Assembly (NCBI GenBank): GCA_964529715.1
Contig: CAZGXI010000004.1
Coordinates: 62,001-126,000, forward strand
Direction: 5' to 3'
From: CAZGXI01 sp964529715
Lineage (GTDB): Bacteria > Chloroflexota > Anaerolineae > Aggregatilineales > Ch27
Length of the DNA stretch: 64,000 nt
The notes under the pieces were generated by a model. The model was not told the origin of the DNA and made no database searches. It worked only from the letters and a program-made list of their open reading frames with translations. Shown here one piece after another: positions 49,176 through 57,402 of the stretch (within the stretch, counting starts at the first letter, position 1; each line of letters begins with the position of its first letter). The translations under genes were made by a program, and so were the position numbers.

Positions 49176-51392
49176 ATGACCGATCAAGAAAACGATCAGC
49201 CCTCGAAGAAACACTGGCGGCTCTCGCGGCGGCAGTTCTTCAAAGGGGCGGCCCTGGCCGGGACGGGCGCGGTGCTGGCGAAAGCGGGCGTCTTTGACCT
49301 GGGAGCGGCTCAGGCGCAAGGCACGACGCATTTTCTCTCCGGCCCGACCGCCGATTATGAAGTACGGACCATGTGCGAGATGTGTGTGTGGCGCTGCGGC
49401 GTGATCGCCAAAGTGCGCGACGGCAAAATCGAGAAGCTGGACGGCAATCCTGACCATCCGCACTCGATGGGCAACCTGTGCGCGCGCGGACAGAGTGGCC
49501 TGATGCACACCTACGATCCCGACCGCGTGCTGTATCCGCTGATGCGCGTCGGCGAACGGGGCAGCGGGCGCTTTCGCCGCGCCACATGGGAGGAGGCGCT
49601 CGACTTTACCGCCGATCAGATGATCCGCATCCGGGACACTTACGGCCCGGAGGCGATGATCTTCTCCTCTACGCACAACCTCAGCCAGCCGCTCTTTGAA
49701 AACCTGCTCAATGCCTACGGCAGCCCCAACTACGGCACACAGCGTAGCCTGTGCTTTAACGCGATGGTGTTGGCTCACCTGCTGACGCTGGGCATTCAGG
49801 AACCCGCCCGCCGTTATGACGGCATGAACTACATCATTCTCACCGGGCGCAACCTGTTTGAAGGCATTTCCACCAGTGAGAGCAAGCAGTTGATGGAGCG
49901 CATCGCCCAGGGCGCGCACGTCGTCATGCTCGATCCGCGCTTCACCAAGACGGCCTCCAAAGCGACCGAATGGCTGCCGATCAAGCCCGGCACAGACCTG
50001 GCCTTCCACCTGGCGCTGATCAACGTGATCATCGGCGAGGAGCTTTATGATCGCTGGTTCGTGGAGAACTACACCGTCGGGTTCGACGAACTGACCGAAG
50101 CCGTCATCCGCTATACCCCGCGCTGGGCCGGCGAGATCACGGGCATCCCTGAAGCGACGATCTACCGCATCGCCCACGAATTCGCAGAAGCCGCACCGTT
50201 TGCCTTCGCGCATCCCGGCTGGCGCACCAGCAACTTCGTCAACAGCTTCCAGACGGAGCGCGCTGTCGCCGTCCTCAATGCGCTGATCGGCATCTGCCCG
50301 GAGGAGGGCGACTGCATTTTCGCCGACGAGCGCACGGTCGCTCTGGGCGTGCCACCGCAGCCAGCCTATCCGCGCATCACGGCTCTGCGGCTGGATGGCG
50401 TGCCCTGGAAGTATCCGCTTGTGCCGCTCAAGCTGGGCGTCTTCCAGGAAATCCGTGATGCCATCCTGACCGGTCAGCCCTATCAGGCGCGCGGCTGGTT
50501 CTTCAGCCGCCAGAACCCGGTGCTGAGCATCCCCGACCGCGCCCGGACCATCGAGGCGATGCAACGGCTGGAGTTCGTCGTCTCCATCGACACCATCCTC
50601 AACGACTCCTCGTGGTACGCCGACGTGATCCTGCCGGAAGCGACCTACCTGGAACGCTACGACCCGCTGCACTCGATTGGCAATCGCGTGTTTATCCGCC
50701 AGCCGGTCATCGAGCCGCTGGGCGAGTCGCGTTCGGCGCTGTGGATTTACCGCGAACTGGGCCAGCGCCTGGGCCTGGGAGATTTCTTTCAATACCTGGA
50801 TGAGGAAGACTACATCCGCCAGCAGATCGCGCCCTTCGACGTGACGTTGGAACAGCTCAAGCAGGTCGGTTACTTCGACGTGGAGATGGCTGAGGAGCGT
50901 GAGCGGCGCTGGAATACGCCCAGCGGCAAGGTCGAGCTGGCATCAGAAACGCTGCGCAACGCGGGTTATTCCGCCGTGCCGGTATGGGAAGCGCCGCCCG
51001 AACCGCCCGCCGGACGCTTCTACCTGCTGACCGGCAAGGTTGGTCAGCATACCCAGTTCGCCACCCAGAACAACGCCTACCTGACCGAAGTGGACTATCA
51101 TACCCGCGAACTGTGGCTGCATCCCACCCCCGCTGCCGAGCGCGGCATTGCCGACGGCGACCGGGTGCGCGTCACGAGCGACGTGGGCGAAGTTGAGGTC
51201 ACGGTGTGGGTGACGGAAGCAATCCGGCCCGACTGCGTGTACCTCGCGCCGGGCTTCGGGCATGGTAGCCGGGGCTTGAAGATCGCCTACGACCGGGGCG
51301 CGAGTTCCAGCGACATTCACGTCACCTATACCGACCCGATCAGTGGCGGGCAGGCGCTGACCCAGACGTTCGTCACGGTAGAAAGGGCATAG
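49176..51392 (+). CDS. Molybdopterin oxidoreductase of the polysulfide/thiosulfate reductase type (catalytic subunit)
   Basis: This 738-residue DMSO-reductase-superfamily enzyme has a twin-arginine signal (LSRRQFFKGAAL, 17-28), so it is exported folded. A 4Fe-4S site follows, formed by Cys67, Cys70, Cys74 and Cys102, then the bis-MGD domains. The metal ligand region GTQRSLCFNAMV places Cys193 at the Mo position, as in PsrA/PhsA (not Ser or Sec). The C-terminal cofactor domain has HTQFATQNN. Context (YeeE upstream, ferredoxin and cytochrome b downstream) supports reduction or oxidation of a sulfur compound, but the substrate is inferred. Arsenate or tetrathionate reductases are related alternatives. 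Confidence 0.88.
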   Translation: MTDQENDQPSKKHWRLSRRQFFKGAALAGTGAVLAKAGVFDLGAAQAQGTTHFLSGPTADYEVRTMCEMCVWRCGVIAKVRDGKIEKLDGNPDHPHSMGNLCARGQSGLMHTYDPDRVLYPLMRVGERGSGRFRRATWEEALDFTADQMIRIRDTYGPEAMIFSSTHNLSQPLFENLLNAYGSPNYGTQRSLCFNAMVLAHLLTLGIQEPARRYDGMNYIILTGRNLFEGISTSESKQLMERIAQGAHVVMLDPRFTKTASKATEWLPIKPGTDLAFHLALINVIIGEELYDRWFVENYTVGFDELTEAVIRYTPRWAGEITGIPEATIYRIAHEFAEAAPFAFAHPGWRTSNFVNSFQTERAVAVLNALIGICPEEGDCIFADERTVALGVPPQPAYPRITALRLDGVPWKYPLVPLKLGVFQEIRDAILTGQPYQARGWFFSRQNPVLSIPDRARTIEAMQRLEFVVSIDTILNDSSWYADVILPEATYLERYDPLHSIGNRVFIRQPVIEPLGESRSALWIYRELGQRLGLGDFFQYLDEEDYIRQQIAPFDVTLEQLKQVGYFDVEMAEERERRWNTPSGKVELASETLRNAGYSAVPVWEAPPEPPAGRFYLLTGKVGQHTQFATQNNAYLTEVDYHTRELWLHPTPAAERGIADGDRVRVTSDVGEVEVTVWVTEAIRPDCVYLAPGFGHGSRGLKIAYDRGASSSDIHVTYTDPISGGQALTQTFVTVERA

Positions 51393-51396
51393 GGCG

Positions 51397-52134
51397 ATGG
51401 CACAGAAAAAACGCTACGCCTTTGTGATCGACCCGGCGCGCTGTATCGACTGTCGGGCGTGCCTGGTGGCCTGCCGCGCCGAGTGGAACACGCCGCCCGG
51501 CCAGACACGCATCTGGGTGCACACCGACGGGCCGCAGGGCACATTTCCCAATCTGCGCCAGACCTACGTCCCGGCGCAGTGCCACCACTGCGAGGACCCC
51601 TGGTGCGTGGAAGCCTGTCCGACCGGGGCGACCTTCAAGCGGGAAGAGGATGGGCTGGTGCTGATCGACGAGGACGCCTGCATCGGCTGTGGGCTGTGCG
51701 TCAACGCCTGCCCGTTCCAGGCGCGCTTTCGCAACGTCGAAAAGGGCAAGGCTGATAAGTGTTCGGCCTGCTTCCACCGCGTCGAGGCAGGGGAGATGCC
51801 CGCCTGCGTGGCGACCTGCATCGGCGGCGCGCGGCTGTTCGGCGACCTGAACGATCCCGAAAGCACGGTCAGCCGGGCGATCCGGGGCCGCGCCGTCTAC
51901 CGTCCCACCACCGATGCGGTGAACACCCAGCCGATGACGCTCTATCTTTCCCCGCCGGACGCTTCCGCCGTGCAGGTGACTCCGGCGCCGCGCGATCCGT
52001 TGGTCGCCGAAACCTTCTGGCACGCCGTCGGGCTGCCGCTGGTCAAACTGGCGGTGGCGGGCGCGTTTGCAGGGCAGGCAGCGGCGTTCATCGCGCAGCT
52101 TCTCAAGGGCGAGAACGAATTCGAGGATGCCTGA
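51397..52134 (+). CDS. Four-cluster ferredoxin electron-transfer subunit (PsrB/NrfC/DmsB type)
   Basis: The 245-residue protein has four Cys groups: CIDCRACLVAC, CHHCEDPWCVEACPTGA, CIGCGLCVNACPFQ and CSACFHRVEAGEMPACVATC. These bind four 4Fe-4S clusters that carry electrons between the molybdoenzyme and a membrane subunit. A C-terminal hydrophobic segment (about 209-232) may anchor it. It starts four bases after the molybdoenzyme stop. A palindromic repeat lies in the 74-base gap before the cytochrome b gene. Confidence 0.93.
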   Translation: MAQKKRYAFVIDPARCIDCRACLVACRAEWNTPPGQTRIWVHTDGPQGTFPNLRQTYVPAQCHHCEDPWCVEACPTGATFKREEDGLVLIDEDACIGCGLCVNACPFQARFRNVEKGKADKCSACFHRVEAGEMPACVATCIGGARLFGDLNDPESTVSRAIRGRAVYRPTTDAVNTQPMTLYLSPPDASAVQVTPAPRDPLVAETFWHAVGLPLVKLAVAGAFAGQAAAFIAQLLKGENEFEDA

Positions 52135-52149
52135 TCGTCGTCATCATGG

Positions 52150-52179
52150 GGTAGGGACACGGCATGTCGTGTCCCTACC
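52150..52179. repeat. 30-bp palindrome (GGTAGGGACACG arms) inside the redox operon
   Basis: Twelve-base arms GGTAGGGACACG and CGTGTCCCTACC surround GCATGT. It is a member of the GTAGGG palindrome family, placed between the ferredoxin and cytochrome b genes. It could act as an mRNA processing or stability site. Confidence 0.85.
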
Positions 52180-52208
52180 GGTAATCGATCATCTGAGGGG
52201 AGCGACCC

Positions 52209-53051
52209 ATGTCCCACGAAAAACTGACCCTCGAACAGCGCGAGGCCCTGCGCGGCCAGACCCTGACCAAGCACTACCTTGCTAACATCCTGACGCACTG
52301 GTTCAACGCCTTTAGCTGGCTGCTGCTGCTACCGACCGGGCTGGCAATCCTGCTCGGCAAGGCGTATCCCTTTGTGCCGCAGGCATGGAATGACTTCGTG
52401 CGCAACGTCTTCGGCGGGCTGGCCCCGCTGATCCAGTGGCACGCCGTGTGGGGGCAAATCTGGCTGTTCGTGTTGTTCTTCAACGTGTTCGTCGGCTTCC
52501 GCAAGTACTTCATCCCCTTCGCCGCGACCCGTATGCTCATGGACCGCGACGACTGGAAGTGGCTGATGGTCCGGCCCTTCCAGATGTTTGGCCTGATGAA
52601 AAACCGGCCCCTGCCGCCGCAGGATGCCTACAACGGCGGGCAGAAGCTCTACAGCTATCTCGTCGTGGTCGGCACGCTCATGATCGGCGTCACGGGCATG
52701 ATCATGACCTACCACCATCTCATTCCCACCTCGCTGCAATGGCTCATTCAGTGGTCGATGCCGCTGCACTTCATCAGCGTCGGGTTGCTGCTGGCGGGGA
52801 TCATCATCCACGTCTACATGGGTGCGATCATGCCGGAGGAACGGCAGGCGTTCTTCAGCATGTTCAGCGGCAAGGTGAACGGTCTCTATGCCTATCTACA
52901 CCACCGCAAGTGGTATGAGCGCAAGATGGCCGAGAAAGCCGCCTGGGAAGATCACTATCGACGCCAGATGGAGGCCGAGGAAGCGCCCGGCGAACCCGCC
53001 GCCGAGACGTCGCCTGAAGCGCCCAATCCTGCCGCCGTCGGAGGGGATTGA
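52209..53051 (+). CDS. Membrane cytochrome b subunit (thiosulfate reductase/formate dehydrogenase gamma type)
   Basis: The 280-residue protein has four membrane helices (about 28-50, 78-98, 145-167 and 183-206) with His residues in the first, second and last, suitable for two b hemes: LTHWFNAFSWLLLLPTG, IQWHAVWGQIW and MPLHFISVGLLLAGIIIHVYMG. This matches the FdnI/PhsC-type quinone-reactive anchor. A long A/P/E-rich tail follows. Ribosome site GAGGGGAG. It passes electrons between quinone and the four-cluster ferredoxin. Confidence 0.87.
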   Translation: MSHEKLTLEQREALRGQTLTKHYLANILTHWFNAFSWLLLLPTGLAILLGKAYPFVPQAWNDFVRNVFGGLAPLIQWHAVWGQIWLFVLFFNVFVGFRKYFIPFAATRMLMDRDDWKWLMVRPFQMFGLMKNRPLPPQDAYNGGQKLYSYLVVVGTLMIGVTGMIMTYHHLIPTSLQWLIQWSMPLHFISVGLLLAGIIIHVYMGAIMPEERQAFFSMFSGKVNGLYAYLHHRKWYERKMAEKAAWEDHYRRQMEAEEAPGEPAAETSPEAPNPAAVGGD

Positions 53052-53052
53052 G

Positions 53053-53700
53053 ATGCATCCCAAACGGCTGATCCTGGTTGGCGTGATTTTGCTGCTGCTG
53101 GCCGCCTGCGCGGAGGCCGTCCCCACGCCGCGCCCGACGGAGGTCGTGCCGACTCTCGCGCCCAATCCTACGCGCAATCCCGCAGGCGATGTCCAGAACG
53201 GCGCGACCCTGTTCGTGACGTGGCGCTGTGCCGACTGTCACGGCGCCAACGCGGGTGGGCGGATCGGGCCGTCGCTGGCAGGGACGACTCTGTCCCTGGA
53301 GCAATTCACCCTGGCCATCCGCCAGACGCGCCCGCCGAAGCCCGCGTTCAGTGAAACCGAGTTGAGCGCGGCGGACGTGCGTGATCTGTACGCCTGGGTG
53401 AGCAGCCTGGAGCCGTCCGTTGAAGCATCGCCGGGCGTGGCGCTGGGTGAGGGTGAAATCCTGGGCATGACGCTGTATACCAGCAGCGGATGCGATGCCT
53501 GTCACGGGGCGTTCGCCCAGGGCGGGCCGGAAGCGTCCGCGTTGGCGGGCTACGCCGGAGATGCCAATGCCTTTTTGGAAGCTCTCGACTCTACCACTGC
53601 CGACGTGCCCGAACACAGCCTCGAAACGCTGGACCGCGACCTGATGCGCCGCCTGCACCGCTGGCTGCAAGAGGGCGCCAATCCCGACAGCGGGTGCTGA
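53053..53700 (+). CDS. Diheme cytochrome c lipoprotein
   Basis: The 215-residue protein has a lipoprotein signal ending in LLAAC, a T/P-rich linker (PTPRPTEVVPTLAPNPTRNP), and two class I cytochrome c domains with CADCH and CDACH. Candidate Met ligands are few, so the axial ligands are unclear. It would be tethered to the outer face of the membrane. Its ATG stands one base after the cytochrome b stop. The likely role is electron shuttle between the quinone pool or the multiheme partner and the molybdoenzyme. Confidence 0.88.
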   Translation: MHPKRLILVGVILLLLAACAEAVPTPRPTEVVPTLAPNPTRNPAGDVQNGATLFVTWRCADCHGANAGGRIGPSLAGTTLSLEQFTLAIRQTRPPKPAFSETELSAADVRDLYAWVSSLEPSVEASPGVALGEGEILGMTLYTSSGCDACHGAFAQGGPEASALAGYAGDANAFLEALDSTTADVPEHSLETLDRDLMRRLHRWLQEGANPDSGC

Positions 53701-53714
53701 AACCCTCTCGACAT

Positions 53715-53743
53715 GGTAGCGGCGGCTTCAAGCTGCCGCTACC
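53715..53743. repeat. 29-bp imperfect palindrome (GGTAGCGGC / GCCGCTACC)
   Basis: Nine-base perfect outer arms and a near-palindromic centre (GGCTTCAAGCT). It lies between the diheme lipoprotein and nonaheme cytochrome genes, and resembles the GTAGGGGCG family in layout. Confidence 0.75.
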
Positions 53744-53764
53744 CGACAACTGTTGCTGCCTGCC

Positions 53765-55045
53765 ATGATCGCCGACTCCCGCCGCTGTGCCATCCGTCCC
53801 TTTCTCATCTTGCTGCTGATCCTGGCTGGATTGGGGATCGCACTGCCCACCTTGACTCCCGGTCTGCCGCCGCGCGCGGTCGTGGAGATCGTCCCGACCA
53901 ACACGAACCGGCCTGAACGTTGCCTGACCTGCCACGCCGGGATTGAAGACATGAGCGCATCCCACCCGACGGCGGCGTTCGGCTGCGTGTCGTGTCACGG
54001 CGGCCTGCCGCTGGCGACGACTGCCGACCAGGCCCACGCTGGGATGGTCGTCAACCCCGCCGCGCTGGATGTGGCGCAAACATCCTGTGGAAGCTGCCAT
54101 CCTGCCCAGGTGATTGTCGTGCAGCGCAGCCTGCAGGCCACCTACGCCGGGGCCATCGGCCACGTCCGCCGCGCCTTCGGCTTGCAGCCGGACGATACGG
54201 CGCGCTTTGGCGCTGCGGCCATCGATCACCTGCAAGCCTTTGCAACCAGCGAGTCCGATCCTGCGCCGATCCAGAGCTTCGCGCAGAACTGCCTGACCTG
54301 CCATCTGCACAGCGAGGCGCTGGCGCAGGACTATTTCTACCGCAGCGAAGGCTGCGCGGCCTGCCACGTCCTCTACGCGAACGACGGCCTGTATCGCGGC
54401 GGCGACCCGACCGTTCCTCAGGATGTGCCGGGCCATCCCCTCCGCCACGAGTTCACCCTGGCGATTTCCTACACCCAGTGCAATCACTGCCACAACCGGG
54501 GCAATTACGACCTGCGCACGATGACTTTCCTTCAGCGGGATGACCTGCCCGCGCCAGAGGGACTCTCGGATCGGGGCCGCCGTCTGCACGAGTATTACCA
54601 GCCCATCGGCCAGTTTACGCTGTGTGAATGGGAGCTGGATTGCATCGACTGCCACACCTCGCGCGAGATCATGGGCGACGGCGTGCTCTACGACAACCGC
54701 GCGGCAGCGAGCTATATTCAATGTCGCACCTGTCATGGCACGCTCGACGCGCTGCCTGCTGGAATGGTCATCACAGAGACCGATGTGGCCGACCTGACTC
54801 GCGCCGAACTGAACCCTTACGTCGATCTGGCGGTGGGCGATACGGTAATCGCCACTGAACGCGGCGACGCTTTCTGGCACGTCCGGCAGGAAGGCGAAAC
54901 GTGGGTGCTCACCGGCAAAGCCGACGGCGCGCGCTACGTCGTGCCGCTGGTGATGGGATCGGCCTGCGAGCAGCAGCCGGATCAGCAGGCCAGCCACTAC
55001 TGCCACGAGTGCCACGCCTACGACCGGGAGACGCCGCAGCCATGA
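53765..55045 (+). CDS. Nonaheme cytochrome c
   Basis: Nine CxxCH motifs occur in 426 residues (CLTCH, CVSCH, CGSCH, CLTCH, CAACH, CNHCH, CIDCH, CRTCH, CHECH). An N-terminal hydrophobic segment (about 10-30) acts as signal or anchor. The spacing does not match NrfA, HAO or tetrathionate reductase as I know them, and no CxxCK site is present, so it may be an electron conduit or an unrecognised reductase. The ATG at 53765 lacks a clear ribosome site; a TTG 12 bases upstream is an alternative. The end overlaps the Rieske gene as ATGA. Confidence 0.87.
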   Translation: MIADSRRCAIRPFLILLLILAGLGIALPTLTPGLPPRAVVEIVPTNTNRPERCLTCHAGIEDMSASHPTAAFGCVSCHGGLPLATTADQAHAGMVVNPAALDVAQTSCGSCHPAQVIVVQRSLQATYAGAIGHVRRAFGLQPDDTARFGAAAIDHLQAFATSESDPAPIQSFAQNCLTCHLHSEALAQDYFYRSEGCAACHVLYANDGLYRGGDPTVPQDVPGHPLRHEFTLAISYTQCNHCHNRGNYDLRTMTFLQRDDLPAPEGLSDRGRRLHEYYQPIGQFTLCEWELDCIDCHTSREIMGDGVLYDNRAAASYIQCRTCHGTLDALPAGMVITETDVADLTRAELNPYVDLAVGDTVIATERGDAFWHVRQEGETWVLTGKADGARYVVPLVMGSACEQQPDQQASHYCHECHAYDRETPQP

Positions 55046-55491
55046 ACCGCCGTCGCTTTCTACGCCAAATCTCCGAAGACATCGCCCGCGCCGCCGCCGA
55101 GGGGATCGATCCATCCGCCGCGCAGCCGCCCATCCCAGAGCGCCGCACGCCTGCCGAGCCGATCAGCGTGCCCACCGCCGGGCCGCCGCGTCAGTATCAA
55201 CCGGGGGATTGGGTGCTGGTTGAAGATGCGCTGGCGTGGCTGGGGTTGGACGAGGTCGGTTTCTACGCGCTGGACGCGGTCTGCCCGCATCTGGGCTGTC
55301 TGGTGCGGCACGTCGGCGGACACTTCTTCTGCCCGTGTCATGGCAGCCGCTTTGGGCTGAAAGATGGCGTGCGGCTCGAAGGCCCTGCGCCGACCGGGCT
55401 GCGCGCCCTGGAAATCGCCCTGGACGGGCAGGGCAATCTGGTCATCCGGCGGGATCGCCCGGCGCACCCCGACGACCGTTTTATTGCGTAG
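55042..55491 (+). CDS. Rieske 2Fe-2S protein
   Basis: The 149-residue protein has the Rieske ligands Cys81-x-His83 in CPHLGC and Cys97-x2-His100 in CPCHGSRF, plus Cys86 and Cys99 for the structural disulfide. The N-terminus reads MNRRRFLRQISED, twin-arginine-like, but no hydrophobic segment follows, so export or membrane anchoring is doubtful unless by a partner. Translation is coupled to the nonaheme cytochrome. The 3' end overlaps the convergent ABC ATPase gene by 11 bases. It may replace a bc1/alternative complex Rieske or serve a heme enzyme directly. Confidence 0.9.
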   Translation: MNRRRFLRQISEDIARAAAEGIDPSAAQPPIPERRTPAEPISVPTAGPPRQYQPGDWVLVEDALAWLGLDEVGFYALDAVCPHLGCLVRHVGGHFFCPCHGSRFGLKDGVRLEGPAPTGLRALEIALDGQGNLVIRRDRPAHPDDRFIA

Positions 55492-56278
55492 GCGTTCGGC
55501 GGGGCAGGATGGCGCGCGGAATGTGACTCTGGCCGTTTTCTCCGTAGATAACTTCTGTATCCATGTCATAAGCCGCCGAAAGCAGCGGCGCAGTGAGCAC
55601 TTCCGCCGCGCTGCCCAGGGCCAGCATCCGGCCCTGTTTCATCACCAGCACACGGTCCGCGTAGAGCAGAGCGTTGTTCGGCGCGTGTGAGGAAACGATG
55701 AAGGCGAGTCCCTGCCGCGCTAGCCCGACGACCAGTTCCAGGACGCGGTGCTGGTTTTTGGGATCAAGATGGGCGTCTGGCTCGTCCAGCAGCAGCAGGC
55801 GCGACTGCTGCGCCAGCCCCCGCGCGACCATCACCAGTTGGCGCTCCCCGCCGCTGAGTTCGGTGTAAGGGCGGTCGGCCAGGTGGCCTAGCCCGACGCT
55901 CGCCAGCGCGTCGTCGGCGATGGCATGGTCGGCGCGGCGCGGCGACTCAAACAGGCTCAGGTGCGGTGCGCGGCCCATCAGCACCATCTCGCGGGCGGTG
56001 TAGGCGAAGGCCGGGACGTGTACCTGCGGCACATGCCCGATCCGGCGGGCGCGTTCGGCGGGCGAATAGCGGCGCACGTCTTCGCCGTCCAGCAGCACGC
56101 GGCCTGCCGTCGGCCTGAGCACGCCGCTGATACACGAGAGCAAGGTCGTTTTGCCGCTGCCGTTATGTCCCAGCACGTAGAGCACTTCGCCTTCTGCAAG
56201 CCTGAACGATACCTCGTGAACCACCGGCGTGTCAGGCCGGTAGGCGAAGGCAACGTTTTGCACGTCTAGCTTCATCAC
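55481..56278 (-). CDS. BtuD/FecE-type ABC importer ATPase, probable molybdate/tungstate system
   Basis: The 265-residue ATPase has Walker A GHNGSGKT (37-44), signature LSGGERQLVMVARGLA, Walker B LLLLDEPDAHLD and switch SSHAPN. These are typical of type II importers for cobalamin, siderophore, heme or, in MolBCA, molybdate and tungstate. The metal assignment rests on the riboswitch and binding protein of the operon and on neighbouring cofactor-dependent enzymes, not on this protein alone. It is the last gene of its operon. Confidence 0.85.
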   Translation of the reverse strand: MMKLDVQNVAFAYRPDTPVVHEVSFRLAEGEVLYVLGHNGSGKTTLLSCISGVLRPTAGRVLLDGEDVRRYSPAERARRIGHVPQVHVPAFAYTAREMVLMGRAPHLSLFESPRRADHAIADDALASVGLGHLADRPYTELSGGERQLVMVARGLAQQSRLLLLDEPDAHLDPKNQHRVLELVVGLARQGLAFIVSSHAPNNALLYADRVLVMKQGRMLALGSAAEVLTAPLLSAAYDMDTEVIYGENGQSHIPRAILPRRTPTQ

Positions 56279-56315
56279 GATCCACCAGTTTTTCTATGGC
56301 CGTGTTCTCGATGGC

Positions 56316-56345
56316 AACTCAAAACTCAGCACTCAAAACTCTGAA
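56316..56345. repeat. AACTCAAAACTC-type A-rich repeat
   Basis: Three to four AACTC/AAAACT units in 30 bases lie in the gap between the permease and ATPase genes. It is a relative of the element at 19436-19490. Confidence 0.5.
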
Positions 56346-56349
56346 CTTC

Positions 56350-57402
56350 TCACCATCCCACCCGGTTCCGCCGCAGCAGCACCACCAGAATCGGCACGCC
56401 GACTAGCCCGGTCAGCACGCCGAGCGGCACTTCTGCCGGGAGCAGCGTGCGCGAGATGTTGTCGATGAGCAGCAGAAAGGCCGCGCCCAGGCTCAGCGAC
56501 GCGGGCAGCAGTCGCCGGTGGTCCGGCCCGACCAGGATGCGCCCGGCGTGAGGCATCACCAGCCCGACCCAGCCGATCACGCCGCCGACCGAGACGGCAG
56601 CCGCCGTCATCAGCGTGGCGCAGACGATGATCGCCAGTTTGAGCCGCGTCGGGTTGATCCCCAGCGCCGTCGCTTCGGCGTCGCCCAACGACAGGATGTT
56701 AAACCGCCAGCGCAATAACCACAAAAAGCCTGCCCCACCGATGGTAATGGCTGCCAATGCGGGGATGTCTCGCCAGGTGACGGTGTTCAGGCCACCCAAC
56801 AGCCAGAACGTGATGGCAGGGAGTTCGTCCAGCGGATCGGCCACGTACTTTAGCAATGAGGTGAGCGACCCGAACAGCGACCCGATCAGGATGCCCATCA
56901 GCGTCAGCACGATCATCGGCGCAGTGCTGTAGAGACGGCTGCCGAAGAACGCCAGCCCGACCGCCAGCAGCCCGAAGGCGAAGGCCGATAGCTGGACGTG
57001 CAGTGGATTGCCTGACAGCAGAATCATCAGTGCCGCCCCGAATCCCGCGCCAGACGTGACGCCAAGCAAATTGGAATCGACCAGCGGGTTTTTGAAGATG
57101 CCCTGAAAAGCCGCGCCTGTGCTCGCCAGGCTGGCCCCGATCAGCAGCCCAGCCAAGGCGCGCGGCAGGCGCACCAGCAGGACCAGGGTTTTCACCACGT
57201 CGGGGATTCCGGCAGCCGCATCCGGGAATAGAGGCAAGATCAATACCCGTCCTACGTCCGGCAGGTCAATCGGGTAGCGACCAAGCGCCAATCCCAATAA
57301 AAAGAAGGGCAGGGGCAGCCCCAGCAACAGCCCGTAGGCAAGTTTGCGCACCCAACGACTTGCTGAAAGGGTCGCCCCCGCCGGTTTGGCTACGACCCGC
57401 AC
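56350..57402 (-). CDS. FecCD/BtuC-type ABC importer permease
   Basis: The 350-residue permease has about nine to ten membrane helices and the family motifs RLPRALAGLLIGASLASTGAAFQGIFKNPLVDSNLLG, GGVIGWVGLVMPHAGRIL and LLPAEVPLGVLTGLVGVPIL. It forms the type II import channel with the ATPase downstream. GTG start overlaps the end of the binding protein gene by 13 bases. The MolB subunit of the known molybdate importer belongs to this same family. Confidence 0.9.
   Translation of the reverse strand: MRVVAKPAGATLSASRWVRKLAYGLLLGLPLPFFLLGLALGRYPIDLPDVGRVLILPLFPDAAAGIPDVVKTLVLLVRLPRALAGLLIGASLASTGAAFQGIFKNPLVDSNLLGVTSGAGFGAALMILLSGNPLHVQLSAFAFGLLAVGLAFFGSRLYSTAPMIVLTLMGILIGSLFGSLTSLLKYVADPLDELPAITFWLLGGLNTVTWRDIPALAAITIGGAGFLWLLRWRFNILSLGDAEATALGINPTRLKLAIIVCATLMTAAAVSVGGVIGWVGLVMPHAGRILVGPDHRRLLPASLSLGAAFLLLIDNISRTLLPAEVPLGVLTGLVGVPILVVLLRRNRVGW

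Noticed and set aside
49170..50792. 540-codon frame antisense to the molybdoenzyme gene
   Set aside because: Low-complexity shadow product; the sense frame has the full molybdopterin motifs.
49176..51392. Molybdoenzyme as a selenocysteine formate dehydrogenase, given SelB in the window
   Set aside because: The metal-ligand position is a normal Cys codon and there is no in-frame TGA; neighbours point to sulfur chemistry.
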